DNA of 64,000 nt from Erythrobacter sp. (lineage in GTDB: Bacteria > Pseudomonadota > Alphaproteobacteria > Sphingomonadales > Sphingomonadaceae): the NCBI GenBank assembly GCA_030148605.1, contig JASBTD010000052.1, forward strand, positions 50,215 through 114,214, read 5' to 3'. The position numbers and the translations under genes were made by a program. Below are positions 46,140-54,248 of the stretch, one piece after another. Each line of letters starts with the position of its first letter. Positions within the stretch are counted from its first letter, which is position 1. The notes beneath the pieces were generated by a model, which saw only the letters and a list, made by a program, of their open reading frames with translations, was not told the origin of the DNA and did not search any database.

Positions 46140-47009
46140 TCAGTGATGATGGTCATGCCCTTCGTCGGGCGCCCAGGTGACGTGGGTTACGAACTTGATG
46201 CCATTGGCTTCGCGGACAAATTTGTGCGGCTTCCCGTTTGGCAGATATTCGACCGGGCGGCCCCAAGTCGAAGGCGTGTTGCCGACCGCGGGCAGCACAA
46301 CCTTGTTCTTGCCCTTGCCGCCGCCAGAACCATCAGGCTTGCCGCCGCCGTTACCGCCGCCCTTGCCTTTGCCGCCGCCACCGCCGCCATCGCCAGTGTC
46401 ACCTCCGCCGTCACCGCTACCGCCGCCGCCATAAATGATCAGCAATTGCTCGTAGTCGTGAAAATCCGGATGTTCATTGTCAGCCGGTCGGCTGGTGTAT
46501 TCCATGCAGCTGGTGGTTTCGTCGGTCGCGAAATTCTCGTTCTGGTGCGCAAGGCCATAGTCGTGGCCGATTTCCTGACACGTCACCAGCTGGCGCCAGG
46601 TGTAATTATTGTATGCGTCGCGGTTGAAATAATTGTCATTGAGCTTGGTCGTGCCGGCAACGATGCGACCGCTTGAAATGGCAATGCTGGCGAGCCCAAG
46701 CCAGCCGTTCGCCCCATAGTCATCATTGCAGACCTGGATTGTGCCGGTCACAAAACTGCAGGACGAGTTATTGCCATATTGCAGCGATGCGCTGACGACG
46801 TCAGAGGTGTTCCAGTCAAGCACCGCTTCCTGGACATGGGCGTTCCATTGCGCCGTGGTGTTGTCGACCACAGGCACATCAACCACACCGGCACTGGTCG
46901 CCCAATAGTATCCGCCCCACCAATGGTGCGCTGAGACCGGTGTGCTGGCGAGTGCAAGCGCAGCTCCACTTGCCGCCAAAACAATCGAAGCCTTGCGAAA
47001 ATCCTGCAT
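46140..47009 (-). CDS. Secreted zincin-like protein with degenerate HExxH motif and Gly-rich tail
   Basis: The 289-residue protein has a signal peptide ending near PVSAHH. The mature domain resembles metzincin-type metalloproteases, with CQEIGHDYGLAHQNENF. The usual first zinc ligand of HExxHxxGxxH is Gln here, while the catalytic Glu and the other two His are kept. A later SCMEY resembles a Met-turn. Residues about 190-230 are a glycine/lysine-rich spacer, and the C-terminus ends in HDHHH, which may bind metal. A GGAAGGG site precedes the ATG. Confidence 0.7.
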   Translation of the reverse strand: MQDFRKASIVLAASGAALALASTPVSAHHWWGGYYWATSAGVVDVPVVDNTTAQWNAHVQEAVLDWNTSDVVSASLQYGNNSSCSFVTGTIQVCNDDYGANGWLGLASIAISSGRIVAGTTKLNDNYFNRDAYNNYTWRQLVTCQEIGHDYGLAHQNENFATDETTSCMEYTSRPADNEHPDFHDYEQLLIIYGGGGSGDGGGDTGDGGGGGGKGKGGGNGGGKPDGSGGGKGKNKVVLPAVGNTPSTWGRPVEYLPNGKPHKFVREANGIKFVTHVTWAPDEGHDHHH

Positions 47010-47178
47010 CCGTTTCCCTTCCCCGTGCCTTCCCAGAACCGGGAGCCAAACCAAGGATGACGAATTCGGGATAATCGCAGTGAAACGAAACTGGCTTAGG
47101 GAATTGCTGGAGGGATATGCTTAACCTGTCAGTGACAAGGCGCTAAGCAAGATATTTCCAAGGCAGCAAAAGCGCAGC

Positions 47179-48243
47179 CTATTCCGCCTCTTGCTCCTGC
47201 ATCAGGCCGTGCTTCTTGATGCAATGCCTGAGCTGGTCATAGGTCAATCCGAGCGCTTTGGCCGTCTGACGCTGGTTCCAGCGATGCTTGCCAAGCGCAT
47301 GTTCAACGATCGCGCGCTCATGCGCGTCGACCGCACCGCGCAGATCATCCACTGCATCGAGGTCAGGCTGCCCGGCATGCGCAGAGCTGGCTGAGCCCGC
47401 TCCGTTTGCAGCGGCTGGCACCGAAGCTTGCTGCTGCTCGGATTTGCGGTGCTTTGGCACAAAGGGTTTCCACGGACTGTCAAAGGGATCGAACTGGACA
47501 TGGCCGATTGGTTCGGACGGGTCGTCCCAGCGATAGACCGCGCGTTCGATCACATTGCGAAGCTCGCGCACATTGCCGGGCCACTCGTAATTCTCCAGCT
47601 GGCCTTGGACATGGGGCGCAAATCCGGGCCATTCGTGCCACATCAGCTCTGCGGCCATGCGACGGCCGAAATAATCTGCCAGCACGCCAACATCGCCTTC
47701 GCGCACGCGCAGCGGCGGCAGAGTGATCACTTCGAAGCTCAGCCGGTCAAGCAAGTCAGCGCGAAACTCGCCGCGCTCTGCCATCAATGGCAAGTCGTCA
47801 TTCGTGGCAGCAACAATGCGCACATCCACGCGCATGGGGCGTGATGCGCCGATGCGGGTAACCTCGCCATATTCGACCGCCCTTAGCAGCCTTTCCTGCG
47901 CGGCCATCGACAGATTGCCCAGTTCGTCGAGAAATAGCGTGCCTTTGTCGGCTTCTTCAAACCTTCCCGCGCGCGCTTTGGTAGCGCCGGTGAAAGCGCC
48001 CGCTTCATGGCCGAACAATTCGGCTTCGATCAGCGTTTCAGGCAAGGCGGCGCAGTTGAGCGTGACCAGCGGCTCGTCCCAGCGGGTGGACAGGCGGTGC
48101 AAACGCTCGGCGATCAATTCCTTGCCGGTTCCGCGCTCGCCGATAACGAGCACAGGGCGGTCCATCGGCGCGGCGCGGCTGGCGCGCTCGACCGCATCAA
48201 GGAAGGCCCCGGATTGGCCGATAAATTGATTCTCGCGCTCCAT
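47179..48243 (-). CDS. pspF: PspF, sigma-54-dependent activator of the phage-shock operon
   Basis: The 354-residue AAA+ activator has no N-terminal receiver domain, as expected for PspF. Motifs are GERGTGKE (Walker A), GAFTGA (sigma-54 contact), GTLFLDELGN (Walker B) and WPGNVRELRNVIERAV. The C-terminal Fis-type helix-turn-helix is NQRQTAKALGLTYDQLRH. It starts at MERENQFIG and diverges from the psp operon, with an upstream activator dyad in between. Confidence 0.95.
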   Translation of the reverse strand: MERENQFIGQSGAFLDAVERASRAAPMDRPVLVIGERGTGKELIAERLHRLSTRWDEPLVTLNCAALPETLIEAELFGHEAGAFTGATKARAGRFEEADKGTLFLDELGNLSMAAQERLLRAVEYGEVTRIGASRPMRVDVRIVAATNDDLPLMAERGEFRADLLDRLSFEVITLPPLRVREGDVGVLADYFGRRMAAELMWHEWPGFAPHVQGQLENYEWPGNVRELRNVIERAVYRWDDPSEPIGHVQFDPFDSPWKPFVPKHRKSEQQQASVPAAANGAGSASSAHAGQPDLDAVDDLRGAVDAHERAIVEHALGKHRWNQRQTAKALGLTYDQLRHCIKKHGLMQEQEAE

Positions 48244-48273
48244 GCGCCAACCTATAGTGAGATTTCCCAATGA

Positions 48274-48290
48274 TTGGCAATAGGTGCCAA
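48274..48290. promoter_or_regulatory. Probable PspF upstream activating sequence
   Basis: TTGGCA-ATAGG-TGCCAA is a perfect six-base dyad 31 bases upstream of the pspF start. It lies about 72 bases upstream of the -24 element of the psp promoter, which is a typical enhancer distance. Confidence 0.65.
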
Positions 48291-48343
48291 TTGGAAATTC
48301 CCGATCGGGTTCTACTCCATTGATTTATATGAGTTTATTCGGT

Positions 48344-48360
48344 TTGGCACGCTGCTTGCA
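48344..48360 (+). promoter_or_regulatory. Sigma-54 promoter of the psp operon
   Basis: TTGGCACGCTGCTTGCA matches the sigma-54 consensus, with GG at 48346-48347 and GC at 48358-48359 correctly spaced 12 bases apart. It lies just upstream of the small leader gene and pspA. Confidence 0.92.
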
Positions 48361-48386
48361 GATTCATGAGCGAACCTTTTGGAGGC

Positions 48387-48551
48387 ATGGAAATGTACAA
48401 TCGCAGCTTTTTCCGCACCAAGCTCGGGCAGGCTTCTATGGCCAGCATCGCAGCGATGGTCGCGTTTGTTGCCTTGAGCACGCAAATGCACGCAACACCG
48501 GCTTATTCCGCTGTTGCCGTTGCATCGGGCGTGCTGGTCGAGATGGCATGA
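48387..48551 (+). CDS. Small membrane-associated protein, first gene of the psp operon
   Basis: The protein has about 54 residues, starting at the ATG that follows a TGGAGGC ribosome site (another ATG 21 bases upstream has no clear site). After a basic, aromatic N-terminus (MYNRSFFRTKLGQ) comes a hydrophobic segment of about 30 residues rich in Ala and Val. It is the first frame after the sigma-54 promoter, and its stop overlaps an ATG in frame with pspA. Family not recognised. Confidence 0.55.
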   Translation: MEMYNRSFFRTKLGQASMASIAAMVAFVALSTQMHATPAYSAVAVASGVLVEMA

Positions 48552-48805
48552 CCAAGCCGGATAAAAATACCCCCTTCGGGCCGGAGCGCTCTGTCCCCCC
48601 CCTGAAATCTTCAGGCATGAGCGACCCCACTGGCGCGCATTCCAGTCGCAACGCCGATGCTCCGGCCCACCCCCTTTCCCCCGAGCGCCCCCAGCGGCGC
48701 TCGCGGCTTGACGCAGAGATCGAACGCCTGCGCCAAAGCCCGACCCCCACGCAGTCAGCTGCACGTTCGAATGATGAAGAGAATTTTTTCAACGGAGTAG
48801 CCTTT

Positions 48806-49495
48806 ATGGGCATTTTCAGCCGGACCCGCGATATCATTGCCGCCAACTTCAACGACATGCTCGATAAGGCCGATGATCCGGCCAAGATGATCCGCATGAT
48901 CATCCTCGAGATGGAAGAGACACTGGTGGAAGTGCGGGCCAGCGCTGCGCGCACGATTGCGGACCAGAAGGAAATGCATCGCCACGTGGTGAAGCTGGAC
49001 CGGCTGCAAGCTGACTGGGGCGAGAAAGCACAGTTGGCGCTGAGCAAGGATCGCGAAGATCTTGCTCGAGCAGCCCTGGTCGAGAAGAAGAAGGCCGCTG
49101 ACATGGCGGACCAGCTGAAGCAGGAAATCGGCGTGCTGGATGATGCGCTTCGTGCTTACGAGGAAGATATCCAGAAGCTGCAGCATCGCCTGCGCGAAGC
49201 GCGCAGCCGCCAGACCGCCATCGCGGCGCGTCTCGAAAGCGCGGAAAACCGCGTCAAGCTGCGCACGCTGATGAGCCAGGAACGCACTGACGAAGCCTTT
49301 GCCCGTTTCGACCAGATGGAACGCCGGGTGGACTATGCGGAAGGCCGTGCCGAAGCACTTTCGATCGCTGACCAGTCTGGCAAGCCAAGCCTGTCAGACG
49401 AGATTGCAGCCCTTGCAGGCTCTGACGCGATTGATGACGAACTCGAACAGATGAAGAAAGCGCTGGGCAAGGATAGCGCTGAGAAAGGGGAATAG
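48806..49495 (+). CDS. pspA: Phage shock protein A
   Basis: The 229-residue ESCRT-III-like coiled-coil protein begins with the amphipathic helix MGIFSRTRDIIAANF and continues as long helices (DPAKMIRMIILEMEETLVEVR). It binds stressed inner membrane and restrains PspF in enterobacteria. A GGAG ribosome site supports this start. The frame is open 258 bases further upstream, to an ATG at 48548 coupled to the preceding small gene. A longer form with a proline-rich N-terminal extension is therefore possible. Confidence 0.95.
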   Translation: MGIFSRTRDIIAANFNDMLDKADDPAKMIRMIILEMEETLVEVRASAARTIADQKEMHRHVVKLDRLQADWGEKAQLALSKDREDLARAALVEKKKAADMADQLKQEIGVLDDALRAYEEDIQKLQHRLREARSRQTAIAARLESAENRVKLRTLMSQERTDEAFARFDQMERRVDYAEGRAEALSIADQSGKPSLSDEIAALAGSDAIDDELEQMKKALGKDSAEKGE

Positions 49496-49498
49496 ACC

Positions 49499-49801
49499 GT
49501 GGACATCGAACCGATCATTGCAGTGATGGTAATCTTCATCGGTTTGCCGTGGATCATCCTGCACTACGTTACGCGCTGGAAAACGGCAGCCACGATTACC
49601 TCCGATGACGAAGTGCTGCTGGAAGAGCTTTATAGCCTCGCCAAGCGCCTGGATGAGCGGATGGATACTGTCGAGCGCCTGGTTGCCAGCGACGACCCCG
49701 CATTCCAGCCCAAGCGCCTGCAAGACAACCGCGAGACCGACAACCAGCAATTGCGCGAACTCGAACAATTGATGGCCGAGAAGAAAGGATCAGGACAGTG
49801 A
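49499..49801 (+). CDS. pspB: Phage shock protein B
   Basis: The 100-residue protein has an N-terminal membrane helix (IIAVMVIFIGLPWIILHYV) and a cytoplasmic coiled coil (LAKRLDERMDTVERLVASDDPAF), as in PspB. The C-terminal 30 residues are longer than in Escherichia coli PspB. The start is a GTG three bases after the pspA stop. The stop overlaps the pspC start (GTGA). Confidence 0.88.
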   Translation: MDIEPIIAVMVIFIGLPWIILHYVTRWKTAATITSDDEVLLEELYSLAKRLDERMDTVERLVASDDPAFQPKRLQDNRETDNQQLRELEQLMAEKKGSGQ

Positions 49802-50175
49802 ACAGCCCCCGCACCACGCTTTACCGCGACAAGCACAATGCCAAGCTGATGGGCGTTTGCTCCGGGATTGCGGACTATACCGGCGTCGATGCGCTGTGGG
49901 TCCGCCTCGGCTTCCTCGTCCTGTTGTTCACTGTCGCACCAATCCTGCTCCCGGCATACTTCATCGCTGGCCTTCTGCTCAGCAAGAAGCCGCCGCATCT
50001 TTATGTCGACCGCGAAGAGCAGCAATATTGGCAGCGCGTTCGCCAGAGCCCGAAGCGCACCGCGCGTGAAATCCGCGCCCGCTTCCGCGACATTGATCGC
50101 CGCCTGGCTGAAGTCGAAACCCATTATGTCAGCAGTAACCCGCGCCTGACCGCTGAAATCGAACGGCTGCGCTAA
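49798..50175 (+). CDS. pspC: Phage shock protein C with PspB-like C-terminal motif
   Basis: The 125-residue protein has a PspC domain at 5-65: YRDKHNAKLMGVCSGIADY, then the membrane helix LGFLVLLFTVAPILLPAYF. It senses membrane stress together with PspB. The C-terminal tail (about 95-125) has a coiled coil DRRLAEVETHYVSSN followed by LTAEIERLR. The same motif recurs in the five small proteins encoded downstream. Confidence 0.92.
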   Translation: MNSPRTTLYRDKHNAKLMGVCSGIADYTGVDALWVRLGFLVLLFTVAPILLPAYFIAGLLLSKKPPHLYVDREEQQYWQRVRQSPKRTAREIRARFRDIDRRLAEVETHYVSSNPRLTAEIERLR

Positions 50176-50194
50176 GCGGCAAAGGGGGAACAAA

Positions 50195-50518
50195 ATGGAA
50201 AGTATCCTTCCGCTGATGATACCGATCATCGCCATCATCATGGGCTGCAGCATCGCGATAGTGGGTGTTTGGACAAAGCATCGCGAGAAAATCGCTCGTA
50301 TGCAAATCGATACAACCGCCGAACATACTGCCGAAAAAGCTGCACAATATGCATCTCAGGTGCAGAAGCTCGAAGATAGAGTGCGCGTGCTTGAACGCAT
50401 CGTGACCGACAAGGGCTACAACGTAGCAAGCCAGATCGAAGCGCTGCGCGACACACGTCAGGTGGAAGAGGCAGGCAGCGGTATCCCACTCAACATGGAC
50501 CGCAAGGAGCGTGTGTGA
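50195..50518 (+). CDS. PspB-like small membrane protein 1 (psp operon)
   Basis: The 107-residue protein has an N-terminal membrane helix (about 5-26), a basic juxtamembrane segment, then a coiled coil with LEDRVRVLERIVTDKGY and IEALRD. This motif is shared with the PspC tail and the four following proteins. A GGGGGAA ribosome site precedes the ATG. It ends in a short charged tail. It is not annotated by any family name I recognise beyond PspB-like. Confidence 0.75.
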   Translation: MESILPLMIPIIAIIMGCSIAIVGVWTKHREKIARMQIDTTAEHTAEKAAQYASQVQKLEDRVRVLERIVTDKGYNVASQIEALRDTRQVEEAGSGIPLNMDRKERV

Positions 50519-50838
50519 TGTTTCCGTTTACTGAAACCGCGATCATCGTTGGCGTGGGCATCATCACCGCGGGCTGGATCATCAACAGCTGGATGCGGAT
50601 GAAGATGGGCTATCCGCTGGAAAACAGCTGGGGCAAGGCAATCTACCCGAAGAATGACGGTGAAGCTGTCGAGCGGGTCAAGCTGCTGAGCCAGGAGAAC
50701 GCCCAATTGCGTGCGGAGCTTGGCTCAATGAAAGACCGGCTCGCCAATGTCGAACGGATCGTGACTGACAGCGGATACCAGCTGACGCATGAAATCGACC
50801 GCTTGCGCGACAGCGCCACAGACAAGGACGTCAACTGA
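50518..50838 (+). CDS. PspB-like small membrane protein 2 (psp operon)
   Basis: The 106-residue protein starts at the ATG overlapping the previous stop (TGATG). A membrane helix at about 7-27 is followed by a longer linker (40-65). The coiled coil with KDRLANVERIVTDSGY and LTHEIDRLRD then follows. This is the closest of the five to the PspC C-terminal motif. Confidence 0.75.
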   Translation: MFPFTETAIIVGVGIITAGWIINSWMRMKMGYPLENSWGKAIYPKNDGEAVERVKLLSQENAQLRAELGSMKDRLANVERIVTDSGYQLTHEIDRLRDSATDKDVN

Positions 50839-51137
50839 TGGATCCGGAACTCGTTCTGATCTTCAGCTTCGCGCTATCCGTCGTATTGGTGGTGACGTTT
50901 GGTGTGACCAAGATCGTCAACCGCAGCCTTGAGCATCGCGAGCGGATGGAGAATGCCAAATCGCGAACCAAGGGGCCGGGCGAGGATGCCTATGCCAAGC
51001 TTGAAGAGCGTGTGCGCGTGCTTGAACGCATCGCTACCGACAAATCCGATAATGGCGATCTGGCCCGCCAGATCGAGCAATTGCGCGATTTGCAGGAAAT
51101 CGACGATCTGACAGACAAGCGGGAGAACGCAAGATGA
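50838..51137 (+). CDS. PspB-like small membrane protein 3 (psp operon)
   Basis: The 99-residue protein has a membrane helix at about 5-26, then a basic stretch (LEHRERMENAKSRTKG). The motif LEERVRVLERIATDKS and IEQLRD follows, with a Gln-Glu-Asp-rich tail. Its ATG overlaps the previous stop by one base, and its stop overlaps the next ATG by four. Confidence 0.75.
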   Translation: MDPELVLIFSFALSVVLVVTFGVTKIVNRSLEHRERMENAKSRTKGPGEDAYAKLEERVRVLERIATDKSDNGDLARQIEQLRDLQEIDDLTDKRENAR

Positions 51138-51415
51138 GCTTCTGGTCTGCAGTCGTTCTGATTGTGCTGATAACCGCAGTCGCAAGCGTGATGCGTTCGC
51201 GCCACCGCGGCAGTGATCGCTTGCGCCATCATGGCGAACAGCAATCAAGCGCGCGCGAGAAAGAGCTTCAAGGCGAAGTCGAACACTTGCGCGAACGCAT
51301 CCAGGTGCTTGAGCGGATTGCCACCGATGGCAACTCGGTCGACGCACAGGAAACACGGCGTATCGCCGCTGAAATCGAAAGCCTGCGCGACAAGCAGGAC
51401 AAACAGGACGGATAA
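51134..51415 (+). CDS. PspB-like small membrane protein 4 (psp operon)
   Basis: The 93-residue protein has a short membrane helix at 4-19 and an arginine-rich juxtamembrane region. The coiled coil has LRERIQVLERIATDGN and IAAEIESLRD, with a slightly longer spacer between the two halves than in its neighbours. ATGA overlap with the preceding gene. Confidence 0.75.
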   Translation: MSFWSAVVLIVLITAVASVMRSRHRGSDRLRHHGEQQSSAREKELQGEVEHLRERIQVLERIATDGNSVDAQETRRIAAEIESLRDKQDKQDG

Positions 51416-51445
51416 GGCCGCTGGTTCAAGGAGGACATGAGGGAA

Positions 51446-51679
51446 ATGGTTGAACCGACATTCGTTATCGCCGCTGCCTCTTTGGTGGGCCTGTGCGTGG
51501 TTGCCTTGGCACTGCTCAAGGCATGGCAAGGTTGGCTTGCGCTGAAACAGCGCGAGCTCGACAGTTCGCCGCGTGAAATCGAAGGCGGAGTAGGCGCCAG
51601 CGCGGCGCGGATCGAGATTGCGGACCTCAAGGAACGCATCAAAAAGCTCGAAGCCATCGCCAGCGGGGTGGATTTGTGA
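51446..51679 (+). CDS. PspB-like small membrane protein 5 (psp operon, shortened)
   Basis: The protein has about 77 residues, with a membrane helix at 6-25 and a short coiled coil ending in LKERIKKLEAIASGVDL. It keeps the first half of the shared motif but lacks the second (EIxxLRD). The ATG at 51446 is better spaced from the GGAGG at 51430-51434 than the ATG at 51437. It is the last gene of the psp array, 25 bases before sufE. Confidence 0.65.
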   Translation: MVEPTFVIAAASLVGLCVVALALLKAWQGWLALKQRELDSSPREIEGGVGASAARIEIADLKERIKKLEAIASGVDL

Positions 51680-51704
51680 GCCAAAGCGCCTAGATGCGCT
51701 ATCC

Positions 51705-52112
51705 ATGCGATCACTCGAAGACATCTACGAAGAATATGAATTCCTTGAAGGCGATGAGCGTTACCGCCTGCTGATCGAGCTAGGCCGCGAGCTCGACCCG
51801 ATGCCCGATGCGCTCAAGACCGATGCCACGCTGGTTCGCGGATGTTCGGCCAGCGTGTGGGTCTATCCCACCAACGATGCAGGCAAGCTGCACTTTCTGG
51901 CTGATAGCAATGCCGCCATCACCAAGGGGATCGTGGCGCTGGTAATCTCTGCTGTGCAAGATCGGCCCGCCAGCGAAGTCGCGCAAATGGACGTGACCGC
52001 TGCGCTGGCACCCTTCGATCTCAAGAACCAGCTTTCCTCCAACCGCACCCAGGGCGTGCCCAACATGATCGCACTGGTGCGCGAACATGCCGCGCGGCTG
52101 GCCAATGCCTGA
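51705..52112 (+). CDS. sufE: SufE-family sulfur acceptor protein
   Basis: The 135-residue protein has the SufE fold. The sulfur-accepting cysteine lies in VRGCSASVWV (about C48), and NRTQGVPNMIALVREHA is at the C-terminus. SufE takes persulfide from SufS for Fe-S cluster assembly. The suf operon itself is not here. The ATG at MRSLEDIYEEYE gives the usual length. Confidence 0.93.
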   Translation: MRSLEDIYEEYEFLEGDERYRLLIELGRELDPMPDALKTDATLVRGCSASVWVYPTNDAGKLHFLADSNAAITKGIVALVISAVQDRPASEVAQMDVTAALAPFDLKNQLSSNRTQGVPNMIALVREHAARLANA

Positions 52113-52127
52113 GCGGGAGAGCTGACC

Positions 52128-52475
52128 ATGCGCCCGCTTTATGCAGCGGGGGGGATCATCGCAGTAGGGCTAGCGGCGGTCGGCGCATTCCTGCCGATCA
52201 TGCCGACTGTGCCATTCCTGCTGGTTGCCGTGTTCTGCTTTGCGCGCAGCAATCCGGCTTGGGAAAAGAAGATCCTTGAGCACCCGCATTGGGGCCCGCA
52301 GGTGCTGGACTGGCGCGAGCGGCGGGCGATCAATCGTCGGGCAAAGATCATGGCGCTGGGCGCAATGAGCGCAGGCGTGCTCTTCACCTGGTTCACTCTG
52401 GGCGCGCCATTGGTGTTCCTGTCGATCGCGATCCTGGTGATCGCCGGCGGCTGGATCTGGACCCGCAACGAGTAA
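52128..52475 (+). CDS. YbaN-family (DUF454) inner-membrane protein
   Basis: The 115-residue protein has three membrane segments and the DUF454 signature AVGAFLPIMPTVPFLLVAVFCFARSNP (core LPIMPTVPF). W, K and H residues follow in HPHWGPQVLDWRERRAI. Function unknown. It has an AGAGCTGACC leader 15 bases after sufE. Confidence 0.88.
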   Translation: MRPLYAAGGIIAVGLAAVGAFLPIMPTVPFLLVAVFCFARSNPAWEKKILEHPHWGPQVLDWRERRAINRRAKIMALGAMSAGVLFTWFTLGAPLVFLSIAILVIAGGWIWTRNE

Positions 52476-52543
52476 CCGCGCTTGAAGCCGCGCCGCGTTT
52501 GATGCACCATCCCGCCATGCTTCGGCCTGAAGGGAGAGGGAGC

Positions 52544-53326
52544 ATGGAAAAGCTTGGACAATCCCATGTCGGAACCACGCAGGTTGCGATTGACCTGAGC
52601 CTTGGCGACTTGCGCGCCGCGCTTTCTGCTGGATGGCGGGACTATACCGCACAACCGCTGTTCGGTCTGTTTTTCGGCGGGATCTACGTCGCAGCAGGAT
52701 TGCTGGTTTACTACGTGCTCTTCACGCAAGGCGAAGTGGCCTGGTTGATCCCGGCTACGGCCGGTTTTCCGCTTATCGCACCTTTCGTGGCCGTGGGGCT
52801 TTACGAAGTCAGCCGGCGGCGGGAGCAAGGCTTGTCGATGAGCTGGGGCAAGGTTCTGGGCGCATTGCGCGGGCGCGGCGATGAGCAAATCCTCAGCATG
52901 GGGCTGATCGTATTCGTGGCATTTGGTTTCTGGTTGATGATCGCGCACGGCATCTGGGCGATCTTCCTGGCGGAAGCGGGGGTGGGATCGGAAAATTTCG
53001 AATTCCTTTTCACACCCACCGGTTTGATGATGCTGGCGGTGGGCACGCCGGTGGGTGCCTTGATCGCGCTCGCATTCTATTCGATCACTGTCATCAGCCT
53101 GCCGATGCTGGTCGATCGCGAAGTGGATTTCCTGACCGCCATCATCACCAGCCTGGCAGTGATCCGATCCAACCGTTTCGTAATGGTCGCATGGGCGGCA
53201 TTGATCGCGCTGATCCTGTTCATCGCCATGTTTCCGCTGTTCCTCGGCCTGTTTGTGGCCTTGCCGGTACTAGGACATGCGACTTGGCACCTCTATCGTC
53301 GCGCTGTCGATCCGCATGGAGGATAA
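52544..53326 (+). CDS. DUF2189 family membrane protein
   Basis: The 260-residue protein has a short cytoplasmic N-terminus (SLGDLRAALSAGWRDY) and about six membrane helices. It matches DUF2189, a family of unknown function common in alphaproteobacteria. The ATG at MEKLGQ follows GGGAGAGGGAG. It overlaps the start of the next gene by 11 bases. Confidence 0.85.
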   Translation: MEKLGQSHVGTTQVAIDLSLGDLRAALSAGWRDYTAQPLFGLFFGGIYVAAGLLVYYVLFTQGEVAWLIPATAGFPLIAPFVAVGLYEVSRRREQGLSMSWGKVLGALRGRGDEQILSMGLIVFVAFGFWLMIAHGIWAIFLAEAGVGSENFEFLFTPTGLMMLAVGTPVGALIALAFYSITVISLPMLVDREVDFLTAIITSLAVIRSNRFVMVAWAALIALILFIAMFPLFLGLFVALPVLGHATWHLYRRAVDPHGG

Positions 53327-54248
53327 GAAGCGGGTCCTCTTGTTCGGGGCCAGTGGCACAATCGGGCAAGCGGTGGCCAAGGCCCTGCGCGATGCCAACC
53401 ACAGCCTGACTTGCGTGCTGCGCGCTGGTTCGGGTTCACCACAAGAGCTGGCTGAATGTGCCGCGTGCGAAGCGGATCTTAGCAATCAAGAATCCGTCCT
53501 GACCGCGTTCGAGAGCGATGAATTCGATGTGGTAATCTCCTGCATCGCTTCGCGCAGCGGCATTCCGGACGATGCATGGGCGGTCGACTATCAGGCGAAC
53601 AGCAACATCCTGAAAGCGGCAAAGGCGAATGGCGTGCGGCAATTCATCCTGCTTTCCGCCATCTGCGTCCAGAAGCCCGGCCTTGCGTTCCAGCATGCAA
53701 AGCTGGCGTTCGAGAAAGAACTGCAGGAATCTGGCCTCACATACTCGATTGTGCGGCCAACCGCATTCTTCAAATCGCTCTCTGGCCAGATCGAGCGGAT
53801 CAAGGCAGGCAAGCCCTACCTGCTGTTTGGCGACGGTGAACTGACCCGCTGCAAGCCCATCAGCGACCGTGATCTGGCGCAATATATCCTTGGCTGCATT
53901 GAGGATCCCGGGCGGCAGGATCGCATCCTGCCCATCGGTGGCCCCGGCCCCGCGATCACGCCGCTCGAGCAAGGCGAGATATTGTTTGAACTGACTGGCC
54001 AGACGCCGCGCTATCGCCGCATCCCGCCCGCGATGCTCGATGTGATCATTGCTGTGTTGCGCCTTGCCGGCCTGATTTCAAAACGTGCCGCAGCCAAAGC
54101 CGAATATGCGAAGATCGGGCGTTATTACGCGACAGAGAGCATGCTGGTGTGGGACGAGCAAGCGCAGCGTTATGACGCAGCAGTGACACCGGAATTCGGC
54201 AGCGACACGCTATTCGATCACTATGCCGAGCTGATCCGCCAGCCCTAG
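53316..54248 (+). CDS. Divinyl-chlorophyllide 8-vinyl-reductase-like (BciA/DVR-type) NAD(P)H-binding protein
   Basis: The 310-residue atypical SDR has the Rossmann motif FGASGTIGQAVAKAL. DVR/BciA-like segments include FGDGELTRCKPISD, LPIGGPGPAITPLEQGE and KIGRYYATESMLVWD. BciA reduces the 8-vinyl group in (bacterio)chlorophyll biosynthesis. The neighbours are carotenoid genes rather than bch genes, so it could be a photosynthesis gene outside the main cluster, or a related NmrA/epimerase-like protein. It is convergent with crtZ. Confidence 0.72.
   Translation: MEDKKRVLLFGASGTIGQAVAKALRDANHSLTCVLRAGSGSPQELAECAACEADLSNQESVLTAFESDEFDVVISCIASRSGIPDDAWAVDYQANSNILKAAKANGVRQFILLSAICVQKPGLAFQHAKLAFEKELQESGLTYSIVRPTAFFKSLSGQIERIKAGKPYLLFGDGELTRCKPISDRDLAQYILGCIEDPGRQDRILPIGGPGPAITPLEQGEILFELTGQTPRYRRIPPAMLDVIIAVLRLAGLISKRAAAKAEYAKIGRYYATESMLVWDEQAQRYDAAVTPEFGSDTLFDHYAELIRQP

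Noticed and set aside
46330..46430. Glycine-codon repeats in the zincin-like gene considered as a separate mobile repeat
   Set aside because: They are degenerate codons forming a glycine-rich spacer in a continuous frame.
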